A DNA stretch of 64,000 nucleotides from Pseudomicrostroma phylloplanum (lineage: Eukaryota; Basidiomycota; Exobasidiomycetes; Microstromatales): contig BCHS01000005.1 in the NCBI GenBank assembly GCA_039545275.1, positions 496,001 to 560,000 on the forward strand, given 5' to 3'. The notes beneath the pieces are model-generated. The model made no database searches and was not told the DNA's origin. It saw only the letters and a program-made list of their open reading frames with translations. The position numbers and the translations under genes are program-made. Shown in pieces: positions 44,009 through 53,612 of the stretch; position 1 is the stretch's first letter, and every line of letters starts with the position of its first letter.

Positions 44009-45412
44009 ATGCTTGAAGCTCGTCTCAACCAGGCCGCCCTTGTGAGTGTGCAGGACTACGCTGAGGAAGAATGCTGAAGGACGCGAAGTGCCTGGACTCA
44101 AAGCAAGCAGCAGAGACTGCCTCACCAGGAGGTACATGCTGATGGCTAACAACTATCTATTCTTCTCCTCTTGTCGCTCTGCTTTTGTCCACACCTCAGC
44201 TCAAGAAGGTGCTCGAATGTAAGTCTAAATGACCTCGAGTCTACTCAGCTGCTCAAAGCTGACCTGAGCCCCGTTCCACATCTCCTTCTCACTCAATCAC
44301 ATTAGCTGTCCGAGAGTTGGTCCAGGAAGCCAACTTCGACTGCAGCGAGGATGGTATCGTGAGTCGCAATTGCACTTTCCTCCCTCCTCTCTTTGCTGAG
44401 GTCAGCTCTGACCCCCTCCTCTCCCCTCCCTCTTTGCCAACTCGACAGCGTCTCCAAGCTATGGACAACTCGCACGTCGCCCTCTCATCGGTGGAGCTGC
44501 GCACAGACGCCTTTGAGATGTTCCGATGTGACAGGCCCATGTCCATTGGTGTCAAGTTGGACTCGCTGCAGAAGATTGTTCGAACCGCTGGTAACGAGGA
44601 TGTAGTGACACTCAAAAAGGACGATGATGGTGACAACCTCAACCTCGTCTTTGAGGCTACGAGTGAGTCGACGACCGGGGACAGGAGCAGTCGTAGACGC
44701 CGTATTGAAGGACCCCTGTGCTGCAGATACTGATGCATCATGCCTCGTCCTCTCCTCGATCAGAGTCGGACAGGGTGGCAGAGTACGACATGAAGCTGCT
44801 CGACATCGACTCTGAGCACTTGGGTATCCCAGACACAACTTACGAGGCCGTCGTGCGCATGTCCTCTGCCGAGTACTCGAGGATCTGCCGTGACCTGGGC
44901 ACACTAGGAGAGAGCGTCAGGATCGAAGTGTCCAAGGAGGGCGTCAACTTCTCTGCCGAGGGAGAAATCGGAGCAGCCAAGCTGACGCTCAAGCAGGGTT
45001 CTGGTTCCGCCACCGCCATCGACGATGACGATGATGAGGATGACGAGAAGCCCAACAAGAAGAAGCGCAAGACGTCTAGCAAGGAAGGAAGCGGTGATGT
45101 GGTGCCCGTGTCGATTGAGCTGCAGCAGGCAGTCAACCTCACCTTCTCTCACAAGTACCTCGCAAACTTCGCAAAGGCAGCACCGCTGAGTGACGCCGTA
45201 GCACTGCACATGAGCAACGAGGTGCCCTTGCTTGTGGAGTTTGCATTCGAGAACGGTCACGTTAGGTTCTACCTCGCACCTAAGCTGTCAGATGTGAGTG
45301 TCGACCGCAGAGCGAAGAAGATGAGGATCGGACGCTACATCCACGCAGGAAATGCTGACCTGACCGGATTGCTTTTCGCCCCCCTTTCTAGGACGACGAC
45401 GATGACAAGTAA
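44009..45412 (+). CDS. PCNA sliding clamp, with an acidic/basic loop insertion
   Basis: Six exons: 44009-44041, 44200-44218 (a 19-nt microexon), 44306-44358, 44449-44662, 44764-45293 and 45392-45412; 289 residues. Typical PCNA is about 260. Family sequence: MLEARLNQAALLKKVLESVRELV at the N terminus, QAMDNSHVALSSVELRTDAFEMFRCDRPMSIGV, KLLDIDSEHLGIPDTTYEAVVRM and PLLVEFAFENGHVRFYLAPK near the end. The extra length is one loop insertion of about 30 residues in the second half: a run of Asp/Glu, then PNKKKRKTSSKEGSG, placed where other PCNAs have a short loop before VSIELQQAVNLTFSHKYL. The clamp is the nuclear processivity factor of polymerases delta and epsilon. The last exon adds an all-acidic end. 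Confidence 0.93.
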
Positions 45413-45957
45413 GCTGTGCTGCCTTTGTCTCTTCCTCCTCCTCTTCGTCCCCTCTTGTTGCCTGCACGGTAAACCCCACCCACCTCTGCACTCGCGTCAC
45501 TGCCTCGTCTCCTTTTCTCCTGTTAGCTTGACTCTCCTCTGCATGTAATACACACACTTACCCACCTATCAACGATTATACGGAGCGAGACCGCACGAAT
45601 CATCGAGGAGAGGACATCGTGTTCATTCATTCATCGATCGTGAGCAAGAGAGTGCAGCGGTAAGAGGGAACCAGACCAGGTGTGTGTGCGTATGAGAGTA
45701 TACATGCGAACCGCAGAGTAGAGCAGCGCGGAGAAGAGTAGAGTAGGAAAGGCAACGTCGTAAAAGGGCTGGGCTACATGAACATGGACAAAGAGAGGGA
45801 TACTACATGGAGGTTTGCAAAACTGGAGAAAAGGGTACAAAAGACTTTGGGGTCTGGGTCTGGCTAGCTATGGCCTTGGCCTTGGCCTTGGTCTTGGTCG
45901 TGTTTCGTGTTTGGCTGTGCCTCGGTGGGTGAGGGCGGGATAGAGTCGTCGTTATCA

Positions 45958-45988
<31 letters not shown>

Positions 45989-46074
45989 CGTCGTCGTACT
46001 CGTCGTCGTCAGCGGTGTCGCCGTCGTACTTGTCATTGTCCTCTTCGTCAATCTGATCGTCCTCTTCGTCGTCA
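45413..46074. other. Convergent region between PCNA and F-box genes with a GTC/GAC repeat
   Basis: About 660 bp. Between 45955 and 46010 a GTCGTC... run (GACGAC on the minus strand) occurs. On the minus strand 46076-45867 is open for 70 codons, very Asp/Glu-rich, in a frame one base off from the upstream F-box frame and with no ATG. It may be 3' UTR or an alternative tail of the F-box protein (see findings). Confidence 0.5.
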
Positions 46075-49000
46075 CTACATGACTACACAAAATGCATCCT
46101 CCCCTCGGATAGCCCCTCCCCCACCCCTACCATCACTCTCCCCCTCCTGGCCATCGTCATCGTCCTCTTCCTCCAGCTGCTGCTCCCTCCCCGTTTCCTC
46201 CTCCTCCTCCTCCTCCTCCCCCTCTTCCTCGAAAGGAAGCGACGAAGGTGCAGCAGCAGCAGCAAAAAGTCCACCCGCGAGCCGGGAGAGGCGCACAAGT
46301 GGACTGGTACGGTCGCGCTCCTCTTGAATCTCCAGCTCCGCTCCGAGTGCGAGCGCTTGTGCCTGCGCCTGGGCCGCAGCGTGTGGTTGCGTTTGGGCCT
46401 GAGCCTGTGCGTGAGCGTGCCCGCGGGCGCCATTCAGGTGCAGTGGACCAGCACCAGCACCGCCGCTGGTGCCGCTAGTGCCGCTGCTGGGGACGGGGAA
46501 GACGCGGCCATCGGTGCGTGGACGGTTACCCCTCGAGAAGCCCGAGCCAGAGCCAGAGCCAGAGCCGGCACCGGAGCCCGAACCAGAGCTGGAGCCGAAG
46601 CGAAATCCGTAGATACCGCCACCACCACTGCCACTGCCGCTGCCACTGCCGCTGCTACTGCGGCCGCCGCCGAGGAGAGCCCTACTGAGGCCTCGCACGG
46701 CACTCTCCGTCGTTCCCATGCCCGTGCCCTCTGTACCGTTCTCACCCCCTCCCGCGGGAGAAGAGGAGCCGCTCCCACTTCCGCTTCCAGTGCCAGTGCT
46801 GTTCCTACCGCCGCCGCTAGCCCCCGCACTCGTCATCTTCTTCCTACCGATCAAAGTCTTCTTCTCCTTTTTGCGGAGCTTGCGCTCTTTAGCATCGATG
46901 GCCTGCCAGTACCAAAAGGTCTTTACGCAGATGCGCTCCTCGTTGCATTCGTCTTCGAGCATCTTGGCAACCTGCTCCGTCACCGAAGAAGAAGAGGGTG
47001 CATTGTTCGTTGTGGAAGTGGGAGAGGTATCAATGAGGAGTGGAGCAGGAGGTCGATCACTATCGCCGTACTCGAACGGATTGTACCGGAAGCCTCGCCT
47101 GCCTAGTCTGGGACGGATGACGTTGGTGGCTAGCATGGCGTTGCAGCCTGGTCTTGTCAGATTGCGACAGTCGATTAAGGAAAGACAGTACGAGGGAGGT
47201 TGTTGTTCGTTTGCATTCGCCTGCTGCAGTCGGGAGTTGGCTGACATTTGCTTCAGACAGCGCAGGGCAAAGCTGTCATCCATGTTCGTGTCGTCGACCT
47301 CCAAATGGTGCAGGTTGGGACAGGACTTGATTAAGGCGACCATGGGGCCGGTGTGCAGACGACGACACTGCGAGAGGAGCAGGTGGGTGAGCTGAGAGCC
47401 AGGTAGAGGACCAGCCTGCCTTGCGAGACGGCGAGAAGAGCCGTCTTCTGCCTCGTCGAAGGATGTCAATGCTTTCAGAGTCTTGTCGGTGATCTCTGTG
47501 AGGCCTTCGAGGTCCAGCCGGCGAAGATGAGGCGACGAGCTCAAGAGAGCCACGAGACCTCCATCTCTGATGCCTCGATTGTGCGCGACCTCCAGGACTT
47601 CCAGGTGTGGCAAAGCCCCGTAGGCTAGAGATAGTAGCCCTCGATCGGTGATCGAGGTGGAAGAGACAGCGAGATGCTTCAAACGGGGCAAGCGAGCTCT
47701 GTATTGGTGCGTTTTTCCTGACGTCCTTGACTGAGATGCACTCAGCTCGAAGAAGGCTCTGCTGTCCATCTCTCGCTCGACACCCTCGGGTCCTTCATAA
47801 TCGGTCATTGCGGAGAGACAGGCGTCCGTCAGATCCGAGTAGTTGAGATCAAGGGTCTGCAGGCAGGTGAGAGAACGTGCAAGGTTGCCCATCACGGTCG
47901 CGTCGAGATGCTTGATGCCTGCCGCCTTGACAACCTCAAGAGACGTGAGGTGCTGCAAGTAGTCCAGACCCTCTCCATCAACGTTGCTACATCTGGAGAC
48001 GTCCAGTACCTGAAGCTTTGGACAGGATCGAGCGAGCTCTATGCAAGTGTGGTTGGTGACTGCAGGCAGATTGCTCAGGTGAGAAGAGATGAGATAGGGC
48101 GAATGTGACAGCAGATAGTTGAGTGTTGACGTGCTGATGCTTTGCAATCCTCGAAGATTGATGCTTGTCAAGTTCGTCACAGGCGTCGCCGACAGGCTTG
48201 TTGAAGCGGGGCCCGCAGCGATACGACCACACAAGTGGCCCGTCAAGTCGCTTACATGCGCATCGCTCATACCCGTCATGCCGGTAACGTCGATCTCTCG
48301 GACGAACGAGCCCGCACCTTTCGCCAACATCATGAGTCCGCTTCTTGACAGCCCAGGAAGCGCCATTACTTTGAGCTCAGTCCAAAGTTGACCGTCGAGC
48401 GCAAGTGCCATCCATGACTTGCTGACACGACTGATCTTGATCATCTCCTTCATAGCAGCTTCCATGCCGACGTACTCCATCTCACGGGCGCGACGGCCTC
48501 GGTATACACCTCGGGCAACGCTATCCTCCTGTTCAGTAACATGGACCTTGATCAATGTGGTGAAGATCTGCACTTGCAGCTCCCGAGGAAGGACATGGAA
48601 GTAGTCCACCTTTTGTTCGCGTTCTGGTTTAGCGCCGGCGGAGTTCAAGGGCGTGACTGCAGTGGATGCTCCTAGTGGAGAAGACAAGGCAGCGCGGAGC
48701 AACGTCGGTCGACGGCTGCCAAACAGATGAGAAGGGGCAGCAATCTCGACAGCGGCAGACGAGGAGGTGGTAGACCTGAGAGCAGTACGCTGTGGCCTTG
48801 ACGCACTTTCGGAAGCGACCGCATTGGTGCGTGCTGCTCTCGACGCTTCCGACGAGCGAGGTTCGGAGCGACCGGTGAAGAGCGACTTGGCGACTTCCGG
48901 AAATCGTCTTGAGGACGACCTCGTGCTACTGCTAGAGGTTGTCCTGCGGAAGGTGGCTCGACTGAGGCGCAGGGAGGACGGGGTAGTGGGACGTCCTTCA

Positions 49001-50220
49001 TACAAAGAGGCAGGCGTGGAGTTCGAGGTTGGTGACCCCGCGCTCCTTTTGTCGGTGTGAGTGTGCCTTCGCCAGAATGACGCCTTTGATACTGGCGTAC
49101 GCTCCGTCAGGGAGGTTGTCAACGGTTGTGACATGGCAGATGCTCTTGTTGAGGAGTACGATTGATCGTACGAAGTCGGGGGCTCTAGTCCAGCCACCGA
49201 AATGTATGAGCGCTCGAGGGCGGGACGAACGGGCGTTGAGGCCCCAGACAAATCACTTGCAGGAGTACTGGCGAATACGACTGGAGCAGATTCGCATCGA
49301 TTTAGCCATAGAGACTGTCTGGAAGGGTTGGTGCTTGTGGGAGGGATTGTGGCGGTATCTTCATCCCGGCTAGACACAAGCGGCCTCGGACCAGTGCAAT
49401 CGGAGCTCGACACTGTATCGATGCGATTGTCGTCTGGTAGCAGAGACTGAGGTGAAGGAACAGTGGGCAATGCTTGCTCTATGGCCTGTCCCTCCTCTGC
49501 TGGCGTCTCAGCTTCAGCATCTGTGGCTCTCCCATCGATGGTTCGACCACTGTCTGGCATGCATTGCTCTTGATATGCACTGGGACTGAGGACCTCACAT
49601 TCGCATGACTCGCACTCTTGCTCTGGTTGTGAGGTTCGGTAGTGGTGTCTGGTATGGACCGGGGACATCGATTGGACACTGGTCGGTGCGGTGCTGGCGA
49701 AGGAGCTGCCTCCAAAGTAGTCCAAGTCACTGGAGGCGCCAAAGGACGATTGACCCCGAGTATGACTGGAGATGGCATAGGATGATCGACGTCTATGATG
49801 TCGGACATGGGGTTGCCCGACGATCGCCCAGCCCTCTCGAGGGAAGAAGGGAGAGGCGGGACTCATCTTGCCTTCGCTTGGGCTGGCCAGGTCCTCTGGT
49901 AGTTCCGAATTGGTGATGGATACGTCCTGTCCGGCGGAGGAATCACAGAAAAGGGCATCTAAGAGGCCGTCCGAAGCTGTACGTTGTCGGATACGACTGC
50001 TCTTGATCATGGCAAGGTGCTGGGGGTCCAGCTCTTGTGACCTCTCCTTGCCTTCCGAGGAGTTGGAGGGTTCGATGAAGGCATTGCCTCCACTGATGTT
50101 ACCACGGGGAAATGGAACAGCCCCATCGGTGCGTCTCTGGCGGCTCTGAGTGTGCATGCTGTGCCTGCTGTGCGTGAGATCCGGAAGCACTGCACCGGCA
50201 GTGAGGGGCGCTGCTGCCAT
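46075..50220 (-). CDS. Large F-box/leucine-rich-repeat protein ending in a CaaX box
   Basis: Single exon, 1381 residues. The first ~530 residues are Ser/Thr/Arg-rich. An F-box-like segment starts near 535 (FHVLPRELQVQIFTTLI) and continues around a charged insert to SRVSKSWMALALDGQLWTEL. Cysteine-type LRRs follow to about residue 1010: LQVLDVSRCSNVDGEGLDYL, LQTLDLNYSDLTDACLSAM, LKHLAVSSTSITDRGLLSLAYG, LEVLEVAHNRGIRDGGLVALL, LRRLDLEGLTEITDKTLKAL and HHLEVDDTNMDDSFALRCL. Then Gly/Ser-repeat and Glu/Asp-rich low-complexity sequence leads to the final FCVVM. The terminal CVVM fits a CaaX farnesylation box. It is a likely SCF ubiquitin-ligase substrate receptor that may be membrane-tethered like mammalian FBXL2. 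The substrate is unknown. Confidence 0.83.
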   Translation of the reverse strand: MAAAPLTAGAVLPDLTHSRHSMHTQSRQRRTDGAVPFPRGNISGGNAFIEPSNSSEGKERSQELDPQHLAMIKSSRIRQRTASDGLLDALFCDSSAGQDVSITNSELPEDLASPSEGKMSPASPFFPREGWAIVGQPHVRHHRRRSSYAISSHTRGQSSFGASSDLDYFGGSSFASTAPTSVQSMSPVHTRHHYRTSQPEQECESCECEVLSPSAYQEQCMPDSGRTIDGRATDAEAETPAEEGQAIEQALPTVPSPQSLLPDDNRIDTVSSSDCTGPRPLVSSRDEDTATIPPTSTNPSRQSLWLNRCESAPVVFASTPASDLSGASTPVRPALERSYISVAGLEPPTSYDQSYSSTRASAMSQPLTTSLTERTPVSKASFWRRHTHTDKRSAGSPTSNSTPASLYEGRPTTPSSLRLSRATFRRTTSSSSTRSSSRRFPEVAKSLFTGRSEPRSSEASRAARTNAVASESASRPQRTALRSTTSSSAAVEIAAPSHLFGSRRPTLLRAALSSPLGASTAVTPLNSAGAKPEREQKVDYFHVLPRELQVQIFTTLIKVHVTEQEDSVARGVYRGRRAREMEYVGMEAAMKEMIKISRVSKSWMALALDGQLWTELKVMALPGLSRSGLMMLAKGAGSFVREIDVTGMTGMSDAHVSDLTGHLCGRIAAGPASTSLSATPVTNLTSINLRGLQSISTSTLNYLLSHSPYLISSHLSNLPAVTNHTCIELARSCPKLQVLDVSRCSNVDGEGLDYLQHLTSLEVVKAAGIKHLDATVMGNLARSLTCLQTLDLNYSDLTDACLSAMTDYEGPEGVEREMDSRAFFELSASQSRTSGKTHQYRARLPRLKHLAVSSTSITDRGLLSLAYGALPHLEVLEVAHNRGIRDGGLVALLSSSPHLRRLDLEGLTEITDKTLKALTSFDEAEDGSSRRLARQAGPLPGSQLTHLLLSQCRRLHTGPMVALIKSCPNLHHLEVDDTNMDDSFALRCLKQMSANSRLQQANANEQQPPSYCLSLIDCRNLTRPGCNAMLATNVIRPRLGRRGFRYNPFEYGDSDRPPAPLLIDTSPTSTTNNAPSSSSVTEQVAKMLEDECNEERICVKTFWYWQAIDAKERKLRKKEKKTLIGRKKMTSAGASGGGRNSTGTGSGSGSGSSSPAGGGENGTEGTGMGTTESAVRGLSRALLGGGRSSSGSGSGSGSGGGGIYGFRFGSSSGSGSGAGSGSGSGSGFSRGNRPRTDGRVFPVPSSGTSGTSGGAGAGPLHLNGARGHAHAQAQAQTQPHAAAQAQAQALALGAELEIQEERDRTSPLVRLSRLAGGLFAAAAAPSSLPFEEEGEEEEEEEETGREQQLEEEDDDDGQEGESDGRGGGGAIRGEDAFCVVM

Positions 50221-50776
50221 ATCGAAAAAGGGCAGTATGGGGTCTGCCTAGATGTGACGAGTGTGGAGAGTGTGACGATTGGACGGCTCCTGACGTGGAA
50301 TGTACTGAACAAGACTTTGACGGTGGAGTGCTTCGGTGAAAGGTTTCCACCTGGACCTTATAGCCCCGGAAGATAGGCGGCTGTGTGATGCGGTATCTTA
50401 TAGCCCCGTGGGGTGCCCAGTGCCAGGGACTGTGACTGGGACGCCCCGATGGGCCGGGCAGCAGTTGCGAAGCGTGAAGCTACCCTTGACAGCGTTGGTG
50501 TCCAGGAGGGGGAGCGATATAGTGTGCGGAATGAAGTGTTGGTTGGTGATGGGAGGTACAAAGGATGTGCTACGGGCCCTTGGCCGTCTGAGCCTCCTCT
50601 GTGCCCCCACCCGAGGCCCAGAGCCGGCGGCGGTCAGCTGGGCACGCGGGCGGGGCAGTGGCTGTGGCAGTGGCAGTGCGAAAAGGACGTGGCCGGTGCA
50701 CACTGCAGGCTCATTTGCTGATTGCTGTCGCGTCAGCTCCGGAGCGGAAGCGGCAGCACCCGTGTGTAGCCATCCC

Positions 50777-50871
50777 GCCCCGCCCCGCCTCGGTCCATCT
50801 ATCAGAGCAGATACTCACGCTCACACAGAAGCCTTTGCACCCACGACGGTACCAAGCAAAGGCAGTTGCGC
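50777..50871. repeat. 95-bp direct repeat, left copy, abutting assembly gap
   Basis: Identical to 51066 minus 94 (50972-51066). The copy ends at the last base before the N block. Because both copies abut the gap exactly, this is best explained as one locus assembled from two contigs whose ends overlap but were not merged. Confidence 0.9.
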
Positions 50872-50971
50872 NNNNNNNNNNNNNNNNNNNNNNNNNNNNN
50901 NNNNNNNNNNNNNNNNNNNNNNNNNNNNNNNNNNNNNNNNNNNNNNNNNNNNNNNNNNNNNNNNNNNNNNN
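50872..50971. other. Assembly gap of exactly 100 N
   Basis: The block is 100 N long, the usual size for a gap of unknown length. Its true length may be zero or negative, given the identical flanks. Confidence 0.99.
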
Positions 50972-51066
50972 GCCCCGCCCCGCCTCGGTCCATCTATCAG
51001 AGCAGATACTCACGCTCACACAGAAGCCTTTGCACCCACGACGGTACCAAGCAAAGGCAGTTGCGC
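50972..51066. repeat. 95-bp direct repeat, right copy, abutting assembly gap
   Basis: Starts at the first base after the N block and matches 50777-50871 base for base. See the left copy for interpretation. Confidence 0.9.
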
Positions 51067-51696
51067 CCACTCGCAGACTGTACCACGGATAGACTTCTGC
51101 CCCGCCCCGCCTCGGAACCTCCGGCGGCTGCACGCTCCCATGCTTCCCCATCTACCCTATCATTCTGCTCGTATAGGTGACCGGGGCTACAGGTTCAGGT
51201 ACAGGATCACGACGGCCACTACCACCACCACTACCACCACCACCACCACCACCACACTTTCATCGGATTGACGCCCTCTGCCAAGCGAGATCCTTTAGCC
51301 GCATGAGAAAAAGAGGCAAGCCCAGACAACCATTGGCATCTTGCATGACCTTCACCACGCTACGCTCCGCCTGCCAGCCAAGGGTCTAATCAAACGAAGA
51401 GACCAGCAGCCCAGGAAAGCCGCACCATCCCGTTCCGATGCGATTCGAAAGAGCGTGCGCCCGATGGTGGCTTGGCTTGGCTTGGCTCCTCGATCCAGTG
51501 GTGATCTCAGGCTGTTGCACTTCTGCCTCGTCGACTGTCCCCCTTCCTTACCCTCATGGCTGCTCTTCCCTTTGAGCTTTCTGATCGGTGTGTACGGCTT
51601 CTGCTCGGGCAGCCTTGGCGCTTCGCGGAGCCCAATCGCCGAAGTCGCCGAGGCTACTGACACGTGGTTATCTGGCTAGCTGTCTGGATGGCTGGG

Positions 51697-52136
51697 TGTT
51701 GCCGGTTCGGCGTTTCGGACCCGAACGGCGATTATTAATTCTGTCTCAGCTCGCTACCACCCTTGTCTCATGACCTTAATCTAATATCATCGTCTCACAT
51801 TACTCAGAACAAGTTAACAGCTCTGCTCGCGAGAGCCAAACCCCACCCCACCCACGATTGACGACCAGAGGGACCACAAGCACCAGAGCCAGCGAAGGCC
51901 TGAGATCGAGAGGGCGACGAGCGCCTGGAGACCCACCTCTGTGCCTTCGAAAGCCTAGAGAGACCGAGACTACCCTCAAGACTGTTGAGGAGACCAACAA
52001 CTCACCTGGCAACGTTCGAGGAACCACCAGAGACCCCAGGATTCACCATCACCTCCCCGGATCCGTTACTACACCCCTTACTCCCCTACAACCCACTCTT
52101 GACACACCCGGAGACCAATCCACCTCTTAGCCTACG
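51697..52136 (+). other. Tentative 5' LTR and leader of the copia element
   Basis: Starts TGTTGCCGG, contains a hairpin-forming inverted repeat at about 51700-51732 and a TATA-like stretch near 51731, then a C/A-rich leader up to the gag ATG. The absence of the second LTR in the window prevents proof. Confidence 0.4.
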
Positions 52137-53540
52137 ATGACAGACAACGCCCCTGCCGTCGAGATCCTTCCTTACCTCCCAAGCGGCGAATACTACTACC
52201 ACCCCAACATCGAACACGAGGAGTGGAAAGACAAGATCGATGAGGAAGAGGCCACACTCCTATCGAGGATCCGCATCGGGTGCTTAACCGAGGAAATCTC
52301 TAAGAAGGAGTTTGGTCAAGCCAAGAAAGCGGTAGCATCCGACGCAAAGTGTCGCCTCACCAACAACAACGTTCACCACTGGCGAGCCTCGATGCTCGGT
52401 CATGTTCAGGACTTCAGCGGCGGCAGAGCCACCGGAAAGCTGCTCAACGACCTACGAGGAAGCGTCTTGGCGTACAGGTTCTATCTTGGGAAGCCTGGAA
52501 GAGGTACTGGCCGAACCGCACAATCCACGTTGGCCACCGAGAAGGAAGCTCAAGAGCAGTGGGACAAGGACGACGTCGCACTTGGGTCCATCATATTCGT
52601 TAGCCTCTCCCCCACTGTCGACGGTATTTTCCGACCTTTCCTCCTCACGGCTGGAGTTCTCACGGGATCGGCTGCCTTAGAGATCATCAAATCTCAGATG
52701 ACAACGCACGGAGCTGGAGCTGCCACGTCTCTCAAGCAGAAGATCTTCAACGTCAAGCAGAACGGTAGATCGGTGAAGACGACAGCCGATGAACTGATCG
52801 AAATGTTCACCGAATACTCGCAAATGACTGGCCACGATATCCCTGAGAGTGACAAGATCCAAGCACTGTTCTCCGCACTCAACAACGATGACATGAAGAT
52901 GTTCAAGAGGGTCACCCTCCATGAACTCAACAAACACAAGTACAAACGATTCGTTGACTTCATGAGAGTTGCGATCCTGGATGAACAAATGGTCGACAAC
53001 GAGTCAGACGGAGGACGACGAGAGCACGAGGCCTTTGGTGCCCGCAAGTACCACGGGTCAAAGTCACGTAGCGACCCACCTGAAGCAAGCCGCAGGTACA
53101 AGACTCGAGATCGCTCACCCCCCAGACGATCTAGCAAACAGAAAGCGGAAGACGGATACCGTCAGCGTAAGCAAGGTAATCGTCAAGGCGATCATTCAGC
53201 ACCCTCCGGGTCGGCAACCAAGAAGAAAGGAGTATGCTACCTTTGTGGGGATCACGGCCACTATGCCAAGGATTGCACGAATCGACCCCGACTCAACGCA
53301 CATGCAATCGAGTTCCTCAACAGACTCAATCCTCAGTCAGAAGACTCATCCTCTGATAACGAATCCGACCGAAATGAGCCCGTCAGGGCACCAAGGACGG
53401 CTACTCTGAAGAGCTACAGTGGCGGAAAGGCTGCTCAGGGTCCCGCAACTGTCTCCAGTGACAGCTCCGGCGACAACATTGTCGGTGGCGCTATCGCTGT
53501 CCCTGAGCAGAGTGAAGTGAATGTATGGATTGCTATCTAG
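52137..53540 (+). CDS. Copia gag, 3' end displaced by the gypsy insertion
   Basis: The frame runs 467 codons. Real element sequence ends at 53503; the last 12 codons before the stop at 53538 (beginning with the GAG after VP) come from the gypsy LTR. The original end continues at 61307 and stops at TAG 61329-61331, so eight native residues are displaced. The capsid part is all-alpha in appearance (MTGHDIPESDKIQALFSAL, MKMFKRVTLHELNKHKYKRF). A basic region and a CCHC zinc knuckle follow (CYLCGDHGHYAKDC, spacing C-x2-C-x4-H-x4-C) near residue 367. It forms the virus-like particle and binds element RNA. The acidic Ser-rich tail follows the knuckle. Frame intact, which suggests the copia element was young when hit. 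Confidence 0.88.
   Translation: MTDNAPAVEILPYLPSGEYYYHPNIEHEEWKDKIDEEEATLLSRIRIGCLTEEISKKEFGQAKKAVASDAKCRLTNNNVHHWRASMLGHVQDFSGGRATGKLLNDLRGSVLAYRFYLGKPGRGTGRTAQSTLATEKEAQEQWDKDDVALGSIIFVSLSPTVDGIFRPFLLTAGVLTGSAALEIIKSQMTTHGAGAATSLKQKIFNVKQNGRSVKTTADELIEMFTEYSQMTGHDIPESDKIQALFSALNNDDMKMFKRVTLHELNKHKYKRFVDFMRVAILDEQMVDNESDGGRREHEAFGARKYHGSKSRSDPPEASRRYKTRDRSPPRRSSKQKAEDGYRQRKQGNRQGDHSAPSGSATKKKGVCYLCGDHGHYAKDCTNRPRLNAHAIEFLNRLNPQSEDSSSDNESDRNEPVRAPRTATLKSYSGGKAAQGPATVSSDSSGDNIVGGAIAVPEQSEVNVWIAI
53499..53503. repeat. 5-bp target-site duplication GTCCC, left
   Basis: GTCCC directly precedes the left gypsy LTR and recurs directly after the right LTR at 61302-61306. Five bases is the usual Ty3/gypsy duplication. 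Removing one copy plus the element restores the copia reading frame. Confidence 0.93.
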
Positions 53541-53612
53541 AAGGACGGTACAGGCGGACGAGGGGAAATGCCAGCGTGCGAGGCCGGAACGGAACTAGCA
53601 GCGCTCAGCACA
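53504..53612 (-). repeat. Gypsy 3' LTR (109 bp)
   Basis: Reads TGTGCTGAGC...TCTGCTCA on the minus strand: begins TG and ends CA. It is identical to 61193-61301. It contains the last two codons' worth and stop of pol (TGA 53607-53605), so pol overlaps the LTR by 8 nt. At 109 bp it is unusually short for a full-length gypsy element. Confidence 0.95.

Larger units (their letters stand above)
50221..51696. other. Non-coding region with assembly gap and microsatellite
   Basis: About 1.5 kb upstream of the F-box gene. It holds a 100-N gap with flanking 95-bp repeats and an ACC/ACT trinucleotide run at about 51218-51255. Frames across it are artefacts, including one that runs through the N block. 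No gene, tRNA or LTR was recognised before the copia element. Confidence 0.5.

Noticed and set aside
50777..51066. 95-bp repeats as LTRs or a target duplication
   Set aside because: They do not have TG...CA ends and abut an assembly gap exactly; an assembly cause is simpler.
50341..51271. Long plus-strand frame through the N block
   Set aside because: It depends on undefined bases and duplicated gap flanks, and shows no domain.
53504..53540. Gag C terminus EQSEVNVWIAI as real copia protein
   Set aside because: These codons lie in the gypsy LTR and arose by the insertion; the native end is at 61307-61331.
53504..53612. First read as a 109-bp target duplication or copia-derived repeat around the gypsy element
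   Set aside because: The repeats start TG and end CA, are preceded or followed by GTCCC on both outer sides, and the PBS and polypurine tract abut their inner sides. They are LTRs.
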